From NCBI GenBank assembly GCA_045541135.1, contig JAZQIO010000013.1, positions 1-22,457 of the forward strand: DNA of 22,457 nt, in the 5' to 3' direction. Both the position numbers and the translations under genes were made by a program. Numbering within the stretch: position 1 is the first letter of the stretch; each line of letters starts with the position of its first letter. Under the pieces are notes generated by a model, which made no database searches, was not told the DNA's origin, and worked only from the letters and a program-made list of their open reading frames with translations. Of this stretch, positions 1 to 5,494 are shown piece by piece. Source of the DNA: CAZNKU01 sp045541135. Its GTDB lineage: Bacteria; Bacillota; Clostridia; Monoglobales; Firm-18.

Positions 1-5
1 AGGAG

Positions 6-58
6 CGCGAGGGAATCGAAACCCTCGCGTTTTGGGTACTTTTGCGACAAAAGTACCC
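6..58. repeat. Two adjacent strong hairpins (REP-like palindromes)
   Basis: Two perfect inverted repeats lie back to back. CGCGAGGG (6-13) pairs with CCCTCGCG (22-29) and is followed by TTTT. GGGTACTTTTG (34-44) pairs with CAAAAGTACCC (48-58) around a 3-nt loop. No ORF covers them. The first could be a terminator for a gene to the left on the plus strand. The compact second palindrome resembles an interspersed repetitive palindrome. Whether it is repeated in the genome cannot be seen from one window. Confidence 0.55.
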
Positions 59-162
59 CGTCGGAGACAATAGAAAAATTCGAGAAATATACATGGAATT
101 TAATTTGTCATCCATGATAAAGCACTTTTGTTGCGTAAAACTCCCTCCCCGCGGACAGCGGA

Positions 163-200
163 ATAAAAAAGACAGCAACAAATTAAATGTTACTGTCCTT
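163..200 (-). terminator. Rho-independent terminator of the minus-strand operon
   Basis: Read on the minus strand, a 10-bp stem with one mismatch (arms 188-197 and 171-180) is followed directly by a run of six T (165-170 on the plus strand are A). It lies 45 bases past the stop codon of the last operon gene, as expected for an intrinsic terminator. The rest of the 5' end of the window (59-162) shows no gene. Confidence 0.75.
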
Positions 201-244
201 TGTAGTACACCTCATATGTAGTGTTTTTTAAAATAATGCAGTTA

Positions 245-1228
245 TTATTTAACTGTCAAAACTACTTTTCCTACATTCTGTCCCTTGTACAAAATGTCAT
301 GTGCAGCTTCTGCTTCAGTTATAGGCAATACTGCGTGGATTGTAGGTTTAACTTCACCTGCTTCAATTTTTGGAAATACCTTTTCAACAAGCTCTGCCAA
401 AATCTGTGCCTTTGTTTCAGGTGTTCTTGAACGTAATGTGCTACCAACAATTCTTACATTTCTTACATAGATGTTTTTAAGGTCAATTTCTGTTTTCTGA
501 CCTGCAAGTGCGGCAATCATAATCCATCTTGCACCGTGTGTTAAGTAGTGGATACATTTGCCCATTATTTCACCGCCAAGGCAGTCAATTGCAACGTCAA
601 CAGATGTACCTTTGTCAAGCTCTTCTTTAAGAGCTAATGAAATATCTTCTTTTGTTGTAACAACAACTCTGTCAGCATTCAAGTGTTTAATTGAATCTGC
701 AATTTCGTCAGTCAATACAGTTGTGATTACTCTTACACCAAAAGCCTTTGCCATAGGAATAATAACACTTGCAAGACCTGATGCACCTGCATTCATCAAA
801 AGAGTGTTACCCGGCTGGATTTTACCTTCAATAAACAGGTTAAGGTATGCTGTTGCGAAAGCTTCAGGAATTGCTGCAGCTTCTACCATAGAGCAGTTTT
901 TGGGAACAGGCATAAGCATATCGTACTTAACTGCTACATATTCCGCATAACCGCCGCCGCCAAGCAATGCACAAACCTTGTCGCCAACCTTCCAGTTTGA
1001 TTTTGCCTTAGCTTCTTCACCCATTTCAACTATTACACCGGCAATTTCAAGACCCATCCATTCAGGGCATCCCGGAGGAGGTGGATAGTCGCCTTCTCTT
1101 TGCATCAAATCTGCACGGTTAAGTGCTGCTGCGTGGATTTCAACCAAAACCTCTTCGGATTTTATTTGTGGGTCCGGTACGTTGTCCCATCTTAAACTTC
1201 TGTCATCATTTACAAGTATTGCTTTCAT
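245..1228 (-). CDS. PIG3-like NADPH:quinone-reductase-type MDR dehydrogenase
   Basis: This 327-aa protein belongs to the medium-chain dehydrogenase/reductase superfamily, of the zinc-free quinone oxidoreductase type (PIG3/TP53I3-like). The N-terminal GroES-like half carries the family segment around AALNRADLMQREGDYPPP (about residues 34-51) and GLEIAGVIVEMG (about 59-70). The Rossmann half has NAGASGLASV (about 146-155) as the NAD(P)H-binding loop. The usual zinc-ligand pattern of alcohol dehydrogenases is absent. It is likely a cytosolic NADPH-dependent reductase of quinones or conjugated enones. The start at 1228 has a clear AGGAGG-type site just upstream. It is the last gene of the operon, 15 bases after the SDR at 1244-1981. 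The natural substrate is unknown; reduction of an unsaturated ketone made by the neighbouring enzymes is possible (inference). Confidence 0.85.
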   Translation of the reverse strand: MKAILVNDDRSLRWDNVPDPQIKSEEVLVEIHAAALNRADLMQREGDYPPPPGCPEWMGLEIAGVIVEMGEEAKAKSNWKVGDKVCALLGGGGYAEYVAVKYDMLMPVPKNCSMVEAAAIPEAFATAYLNLFIEGKIQPGNTLLMNAGASGLASVIIPMAKAFGVRVITTVLTDEIADSIKHLNADRVVVTTKEDISLALKEELDKGTSVDVAIDCLGGEIMGKCIHYLTHGARWIMIAALAGQKTEIDLKNIYVRNVRIVGSTLRSRTPETKAQILAELVEKVFPKIEAGEVKPTIHAVLPITEAEAAHDILYKGQNVGKVVLTVK

Positions 1229-1243
1229 TTTATTTTCCTCCTA

Positions 1244-1981
1244 TTATAATTTTTTTCTGCATCCGTCTATTTGGATATTCTGACCAATGATATAGCTTGC
1301 ATCATCGCTTGCAAGGAAGCAAATAAGATTTGCATTTTCCATATCTGTACCTGTACGTCCGATATGTGAAAGTGATGTTTCTCTGTAAAAGTTCATATCC
1401 GGATTATCAGCAGGGCTTACACTTCCCGGAGAAACAGCGTTTACAATAACACCGTCATTTACAACTTCCTTTGCCAGAGCTTTAGTCATGGCAATCAAAG
1501 CACCTTTTGTTGTGGAATAATGTGTCATCTTTGCATTTCCGTACACACCTGCAACAGATGCAATATTTATGATTTTACCGTATTTGTTTTCTATCATTTT
1601 GGGCAGTACAGCCTTTGTACAATATACCACACCCATGATGTTTATGTCAATATATTTCTGCCACAATTCAACAGGTGAGTCTACGAATGTAGCTCTGTCT
1701 CTCCAAAGTGCGGCATTATTAATTAAAATATCTATTTTGCCAAATTTCTTTTCGGCTTCTGCCACAACTTCATTAACATTTTCCACATTGCTTACATCAC
1801 ATTTGAAAATAAGTACCTTGTCAGTATATTCTTCAATTTCTTTTTTTACACTTTCAAGCTTTTCGTAGTTTATGTCCACTAATACCAGATTTGCTCCGTT
1901 TTGTGCAAACTTAATGGCTGTTGCACGGCCTATACCTACAGCAGCACCTGTGACCATAGCTGTTTTTCCATTAAAATTCAT
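1244..1981 (-). CDS. SDR-family oxidoreductase (classical short-chain dehydrogenase)
   Basis: This 245-aa classical short-chain dehydrogenase/reductase has the glycine-rich cofactor motif TGAAVGIG (11-18), D36 after strand 2 (favouring NAD(H)), INNAA (87-91), and the catalytic triad S142, Y155, K159 in a YSTTK motif. The C-terminal stretch ends IIGQNIQIDGC, a normal SDR ending. It is a cytosolic single-domain enzyme of typical length and probably acts on a secondary alcohol or ketone of a sugar or cyclic polyol. It is third in the four-gene operon, 29 bases after the DHQase-like gene. Annotators often call such proteins FabG or glucose 1-dehydrogenase, but the context gives no support for fatty-acid synthesis. 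The catalytic class is certain; the substrate is not. Confidence 0.88.
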   Translation of the reverse strand: MNFNGKTAMVTGAAVGIGRATAIKFAQNGANLVLVDINYEKLESVKKEIEEYTDKVLIFKCDVSNVENVNEVVAEAEKKFGKIDILINNAALWRDRATFVDSPVELWQKYIDINIMGVVYCTKAVLPKMIENKYGKIINIASVAGVYGNAKMTHYSTTKGALIAMTKALAKEVVNDGVIVNAVSPGSVSPADNPDMNFYRETSLSHIGRTGTDMENANLICFLASDDASYIIGQNIQIDGCRKKL

Positions 1982-2010
1982 AATTTATCACCTTTTTAAT
2001 TATTAATAGT

Positions 2011-2766
2011 TTACATATTGTCTCTTATAGCTTTAACATTTTTTACAAGTGGTTGAGATTTTATTGAAAGCTCATCCTGTTCGTAAACACATAAATACAT
2101 ACAGCATCCAAGCTCTCCGCCTATTCTTCTTAAGATGCTGTTAGATTTACCTGCTGAAAGGAAGAGGAATGGAATGTCAAGCTTTTCTTTAAGCATATTT
2201 ATAATCCTTAAATTTTCAATTTGCTGTTCCATATTTTCTGCGCCAACAACAATTTTGGATATGTCTGCTCCGCGTCTTTGATGTTCCAACGCAATTTCAA
2301 GAACTCTTTCAGCAGGAGTAAACTTGAAAACATGAGAAGACATCAGAACTTCTGCACCCTTTTTATGTAATTTGTCAATAAGCTCCATTTGCTTTTTGAT
2401 TGCTTCTTCGTCAACTGCAACTTCATCGGGCTGCATATCATAATAGTCGCCCATTACGTCTAAAAGGGTAGCTCCGCAATCTGCCATTTCAAGCAATTCT
2501 TCAGCCAGTACATCGTCGGATTTTCCTTCGTTGTAGCCTCTCCTGTAATTTGCTACATAAAAAGGTAAGCCCTTTGTGTATGAAAAAATATCCCTGTATG
2601 TTTCAGCATTACGGTATTCCGGCTTGGTTCTTTCAATTTGTATACCTAAAGCTTCTGCACCGTCTTCTATGGATTTATCTATAAGATATTTTATACGGTC
2701 AGCATTTTCAGCCAACACCATAGAGGTAATTAAAGGTTTGTCATATTTTAAAAAAGTCGGTTTCAT
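2011..2766 (-). CDS. Type I 3-dehydroquinate dehydratase-like enzyme (AroD superfamily)
   Basis: This 251-aa TIM-barrel protein resembles class I 3-dehydroquinate dehydratases. The Schiff-base lysine is K171 in DISKIVVGA and the catalytic histidine is H145 in SSHVFKFTP, which matches the family's S-H-x-F-x-x-TP element. R213/R214 and the SQP near residue 237 sit where the family has its substrate-binding Arg and Gln. Length fits (about 250 aa). The N-terminal substrate region (GIQIERTKPEYRN, 41-53) and the C-terminal cap (LGCCMYLCVYEQDE) differ from biosynthetic AroD, and no shikimate-pathway gene is nearby. It is flanked by two SDR genes in one operon, only 2 bases from the upstream SDR stop. 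It could be a quinate/shikimate-type catabolic dehydratase or act on another cyclic or keto sugar acid (inference). Superfamily is confident; reaction is not. Confidence 0.75.
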   Translation of the reverse strand: MKPTFLKYDKPLITSMVLAENADRIKYLIDKSIEDGAEALGIQIERTKPEYRNAETYRDIFSYTKGLPFYVANYRRGYNEGKSDDVLAEELLEMADCGATLLDVMGDYYDMQPDEVAVDEEAIKKQMELIDKLHKKGAEVLMSSHVFKFTPAERVLEIALEHQRRGADISKIVVGAENMEQQIENLRIINMLKEKLDIPFLFLSAGKSNSILRRIGGELGCCMYLCVYEQDELSIKSQPLVKNVKAIRDNM

Positions 2767-2768
2767 TT

Positions 2769-3530
2769 TTATCCCCTTTTCATTACATTTCTTCCGCCGT
2801 CAATCATTATATTTTCGCCGTTTATAAACTGACCCTTGTCAGATGCTATAAACAGGCACAAATCAATAATTTCCTGCGGTTCTGCCGCTCTGCCCAAAAG
2901 TGTTTTCATACTTGCCATATTTGCTCTTGTAAGCACAGGACCCGGAGAAACACATACGCATCTTACGTTATATTTTGCACCGTACTGTGCTATTGATTTT
3001 GTAAGACCGTACATAACACCTGCTTTTGAAGCGGAATAATCCATTCCGTAGGGTGTACCCTCTGCACCGCTTATTGAGCCTATGTTTATAATAAGACCGC
3101 TGTTTTGCTTTCTCATTTGCTTCAATACTGCGTGGGCAAAATAAAATGGACCTTTAAAGTTAAGATCAATTCCCCAATCGTATACATCTATCGGAACATC
3201 CGGAAATTCAGGATACTCATTTTTGTCTACTTTCAGCATTCTTGCAGCATATCCGCCTGCAAAGTTTATCATGATATCTACACTACCAAAGGATTCTACG
3301 GCTTTGTTTACAGTGTCTGATACCTGATTATAATCACGAATATCGCATATAACACCAATTGCCTTACCTTTTCCCTTGGAATTGATTTCGGCAACCTTTT
3401 CACTCAGTACCGGTTCATTTACATCACACATTACAATATTTCCGCCAAGTTCGGCAAAGTTCTGTGAAAATAAAAGACCCATACCTGATGCAGCACCTGT
3501 AGAAATAGCTACTTTTCCGGTAAAATTCAT
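2769..3530 (-). CDS. SDR-family oxidoreductase, first gene of operon
   Basis: This 253-aa classical SDR has cofactor motif TGAASGMG (11-18), acidic D36 after the second strand (NAD(H) preference), and the catalytic residues S152, Y165, K169 (YSASK). The usual NNAG is NFAG (89-92), so the first structural Asn is kept and the second replaced. There is a small insertion at about 100-117 (KNEYPEFPDVPIDVY) beside the substrate pocket. The ending INGENIMIDGG is typical. It is clearly a different paralogue from the 1244-1981 SDR, which suggests two different redox steps. AGGAGGT (3537-3543) lies just upstream of the ATG. As the first gene, its upstream region should hold the operon promoter. The substrate is unknown; a sugar-derived or uronate-derived ketone is plausible from context. 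Confidence 0.87.
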   Translation of the reverse strand: MNFTGKVAISTGAASGMGLLFSQNFAELGGNIVMCDVNEPVLSEKVAEINSKGKGKAIGVICDIRDYNQVSDTVNKAVESFGSVDIMINFAGGYAARMLKVDKNEYPEFPDVPIDVYDWGIDLNFKGPFYFAHAVLKQMRKQNSGLIINIGSISGAEGTPYGMDYSASKAGVMYGLTKSIAQYGAKYNVRCVCVSPGPVLTRANMASMKTLLGRAAEPQEIIDLCLFIASDKGQFINGENIMIDGGRNVMKRG

Positions 3531-3562
3531 AATAACACCTCCTATATAATTATCTCATCTAA

Positions 3563-3628
3563 TTGTATCATTTTAAAAGCATTTTATAAATGACATAAAT
3601 GATAATTTTTTTATAAATTATGATACAA
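3563..3628. repeat. 9-bp inverted repeat upstream of the SDR operon
   Basis: TTGTATCAT at 3563-3571 is the exact reverse complement of ATGATACAA at 3620-3628, with 48 bases between. It lies in the upstream region of the minus-strand operon and its right arm overlaps the candidate -35. It may be a split operator; in AT-rich DNA chance cannot be excluded. Confidence 0.35.
3599..3628 (-). promoter_or_regulatory. Possible minus-strand operon promoter
   Basis: On the minus strand, TTGTAT (3623-3628) and TATCAT (3599-3604) are separated by 18 bases, about 70 bases upstream of the first SDR start. The -10 is a good match and the -35 a weak one. The -35 overlaps one arm of a 9-bp inverted repeat (3563-3571 / 3620-3628) that could serve as an operator. 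Assignment is tentative. Confidence 0.3.
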
Positions 3629-3764
3629 ATTTGATTTTTGAAACACTTTTTATACATTTTTCGGTAGTCTTTTGACAATATTCCCTTAACGAAGAATATT
3701 TCAAATTCTTTTAGCCGAAAGAGAATATGGTGTTGTTTTTGACGGGCTGCATACCCAACCGAAC

Positions 3765-3856
3765 AGAAAGCTTGTTTCCATCCGATCACGGTTTTTGATA
3801 TGCTTTGGCAGACAATACATACAACCAAATATGTTGTAATAGCAAGGGATAATTAA
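3765..3856 (+). pseudogene. Frameshifted fragment of a deacetylase-like gene
   Basis: The plus strand encodes RKLVSI (from 3765), then after a one-base loss near 3781 PITVFDMLWQTIHT in the next frame, ending at TAA 3854-3856. The intact gene downstream has RRLVSIPVTVSDLLWQTIHT (DNA about 4963-5021), and the two DNA stretches align over about 60 bases with one gap and few mismatches. This is therefore the decayed tail of a second, paralogous deacetylase-like gene, missing its N-terminal part and its last roughly 80 codons. Its stop codon merges directly into the duplicated SLH leader at 3854, the same gene order as the intact copy. Homology to the region before 3760 is unclear. Confidence 0.75.
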
Positions 3857-4033
3857 AAAAAGAACTTTGTGTATATGAAAAAAACGACTTTGTTGTAAAA
3901 TTATATTAGAAATTCATGTAAAAATCATTGACGAATTAGGAGGGTCTATATGATTAAAAAAACAAAAGGTATAATATGCCTTATTTGCGTATTTATGCTG
4001 TTGGCTACATCTATAGTTCCTACAATGGCGGTT
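3854..4033 (+). repeat. Left copy of a ~180-bp duplication (SLH gene leader and signal peptide)
   Basis: This stretch is nearly identical to 5313-5494: shared upstream elements, the same GGAGGG ribosome binding site, and the same first 25 or so codons of the SLH protein. Differences are a few substitutions and a one-base indel in an A run. Similarity ends near 4031, where the sequence passes into an amidohydrolase remnant. It is a truncated duplicate of the start of the gene at 5411. Confidence 0.9.
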
Positions 4034-4078
4034 GGATGTTTTTTCAGCATTTTTTCAAGTCCTGGAAGTCCAAGTTAA
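3950..4078 (+). pseudogene. Truncated SLH-protein signal peptide ORF (duplicate of the 5411 gene start)
   Basis: The ATG at 3950 with its GGAGGG site begins a 42-codon frame. Residues 1-27 copy the signal peptide of the 895-aa SLH protein almost exactly (ending VPTMA instead of VPAMA). The remaining residues are read out of frame through the antisense strand of an amidohydrolase fragment, and the frame stops at 4076-4078. Promoter, ribosome site and signal peptide look intact, so a short secreted peptide could still be made, but no function is implied. It is best described as a broken 5' gene copy. Confidence 0.8.
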
Positions 4079-4182
4079 TTATAGCTTTCTTTGATTTGTT
4101 CCGGAGATGCATATCCGGCACCGTCTCGGATTGGTGTGTTTTTCCACATACTTGTATGAGCGTGAATATCAATTTTTTTCAT
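4030..4182 (-). pseudogene. Remnant of an amidohydrolase (metal-dependent TIM-barrel hydrolase)
   Basis: On the minus strand an ATG at 4180-4182, preceded by AGGAGG (4191-4196 as CCTCCT), opens a frame reading MKKIDIHAHTSMWKN. IDIHAHT is the N-terminal HxH metal-binding strand of the amidohydrolase_2 family. The frame continues 35 codons to TAA at 4075-4077 and, in the same frame after the stop, reads LGLPGLEKMLKKHPT, which resembles an internal segment of the same family (normally followed by a FIGH-type motif). The start and a central piece are thus joined with the intervening sequence missing, and the 3' end is cut by the duplicated SLH leader near 4030. It is clearly non-functional. An intact homologue may once have belonged to the neighbouring catabolic operon. 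Confidence 0.75.
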
Positions 4183-4210
4183 ATCATTGTCCTCCTATAA
4201 CATTATTGTA

Positions 4211-4226
4211 TATTGAATTTTCAATA
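4211..4226. repeat. Small perfect inverted repeat
   Basis: TATTGAA (4211-4217) and TTCAATA (4220-4226) form a 7-bp palindrome with 2 bases between. It lies in the region between the amidohydrolase remnant and the deacetylase-like gene, about 60 bases upstream of the candidate -10 at 4289. It could be an operator; no regulator is assigned. Confidence 0.3.
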
Positions 4227-4265
4227 AAGTATATACACAATGTTCATAAAAAAGAATTTTGCCTA

Positions 4266-4294
4266 TTCAAAAAAATAACTGTTTTTGTTATAAT
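4266..4294 (+). promoter_or_regulatory. Candidate promoter of the deacetylase-like gene
   Basis: A perfect TATAAT (4289-4294) lies 17 bases after TTCAAA (4266-4271), about 38 bases upstream of the start codon. The -10 is strong and the -35 weak, which would fit activator-dependent transcription. Confidence 0.45.
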
Positions 4295-4332
4295 TGCAAG
4301 TAGTAAAGTGTGTTTAAAGGAGGATGTTATTT

Positions 4333-5307
4333 ATGAAATTTCCAATTAGTTTAATGATAGATGACCCATCACCCATTTTGTCTGTTTACTATACTCATCA
4401 CAAAACGGGTTTTACAGATGATGGAAGAAAGGTTATACGAAATTTCCCCAATTCCTTTTTATTTGACTTTTGTGATATTGTTGAAAGGTATGGAATAAAG
4501 GGGAAATTCAGCGTTGTACCTATGCCGGGCAACTGCGGTGATATTATAAACGGAATTGATGGCGTAGATTTTGAAGAAATGAAAATATGGCTTGATACCG
4601 TAAAAAAACGCGTTGTTCCCAATTTCAGTATATGTCCCGAAATGCTTACACACAATGAGGCAATTGATTTAAAAACCGGAAAAAGCACGGGAATAAACGA
4701 AAAAATATGGTCAAATATGCAGAACCGTACAACCCTTACCCCTTATATAGAAAAGGCACTTTCTATACTTAAAGAGGCAGGGTTTGATGTGTGCGGTGTC
4801 TGGTCGCCCTGGCATTTTGCCAATGAGGTAGAGGATGAATATGTGGTTTCAATTTCCCGGGCAATATATAATGTGTACGGCAAGAAGGATGCATGGTATT
4901 ATTTACATAGTTTACCTGATGGAAAGAATGTGAAGCCTTGGATAGCCTATGAGGAGGATGGCAGAAGGCTTGTTTCCATACCCGTTACGGTTTCTGATTT
5001 GTTGTGGCAGACCATACATACCGCAGAAAATGACGAAAAATATATAGAGAGTGTTGCGGATTTGTATATAACCGCAGATGGCAAGGGCGGAAAGATTATT
5101 GAGGTTTTGGAAAATGGAAGCTATCCCATAATGCTTACACATTGGCAAAGTCTTGCATCAAACGGGCTTTATACAGGTCTTAAGATTTTAGATATAGTTG
5201 CACAGCGTGTAAATGATAATTTGTCCGATAAAGTTCAGTGGACAAAGACAGAGGAACTTATGAATTATGTTGTGAATAACAGAGAATATTTTGAAAAAGT
5301 TTGGTAA
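4333..5307 (+). CDS. Putative polysaccharide-deacetylase-like protein
   Basis: This 324-aa protein shows features of NodB/CE4-like deacetylase folds: an early strand ending in a double aspartate (LMIDDPSP), a substrate-scale barrel core (YGIKGKFSVVPMPGN), a histidine-bearing segment (CPEMLTHNEA) and a late LTHW motif. The full canonical CE4 HxxxH motif is not obvious, so the activity is uncertain. There is no signal peptide, so a cytosolic role is likely. AAAGGAGG at 4316-4323 directly abuts an ATG at 4324 but sits 9 bases before the ATG at 4333, which makes 4333 the better start. A decayed paralogue lies at 3765-3856. The gene comes 103 bases before the SLH operon and may be co-regulated with it. 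Deacetylation of an imported oligosaccharide is a plausible role (inference). Confidence 0.55.
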   Translation: MKFPISLMIDDPSPILSVYYTHHKTGFTDDGRKVIRNFPNSFLFDFCDIVERYGIKGKFSVVPMPGNCGDIINGIDGVDFEEMKIWLDTVKKRVVPNFSICPEMLTHNEAIDLKTGKSTGINEKIWSNMQNRTTLTPYIEKALSILKEAGFDVCGVWSPWHFANEVEDEYVVSISRAIYNVYGKKDAWYYLHSLPDGKNVKPWIAYEEDGRRLVSIPVTVSDLLWQTIHTAENDEKYIESVADLYITADGKGGKIIEVLENGSYPIMLTHWQSLASNGLYTGLKILDIVAQRVNDNLSDKVQWTKTEELMNYVVNNREYFEKVW

Positions 5308-5312
5308 AATAA

Positions 5313-5494
5313 TAAAAAAAGAACTTTGTGTATGTAACAAAAAACGGTTTTGTTGTAAAATTATATTAGAAATTCATGTAAAAAATCATTGATGAATTAG
5401 GAGGGTCTATATGATTAAAAAAACAAAAGGTATAATATGCCTTATTTGCGTATTTATGCTGTTGGCTACATCTATAGTTCCTGCAATGGCGGAT
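5313..5494 (+). repeat. Right copy of the ~180-bp duplication, promoter region of the SLH operon
   Basis: This is the intact copy of the segment at 3854-4033. It contains two similar upstream elements, ACTTTGTGTA (about 5323) and TTTTGTTGTA (about 5348), roughly 25 bases apart; the left copy has ACTTTGTGTA and ACTTTGTTGTA at matching positions. Such direct repeats upstream of an AT-rich TATATT would suit an AraC-type activator. No clear -35 is visible. The segment runs through the ribosome site into the signal peptide codons of the SLH gene. Confidence 0.8.

Noticed and set aside
1..33. Minus-strand sequence resembling a tRNA T-arm (GGGTTTCGATTCCC)
   Set aside because: The loop is 8 nt, not 7, and no anticodon or D arm follows within the window on that strand; it is better explained as a hairpin.
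3568..3828. 86-codon minus-strand ORF
   Set aside because: It is antisense to the decayed deacetylase fragment, has no ribosome site and shows a composition unlike the real proteins.
3976..4200. 74-codon plus-strand ORF
   Set aside because: It runs in a shifted frame through the SLH leader copy and antisense through the amidohydrolase remnant; there is no ribosome site.
4324..4332. Upstream ATG for the deacetylase-like gene
   Set aside because: It abuts the GGAGG site with no spacing; ATG 4333 has 9 bases of spacing.
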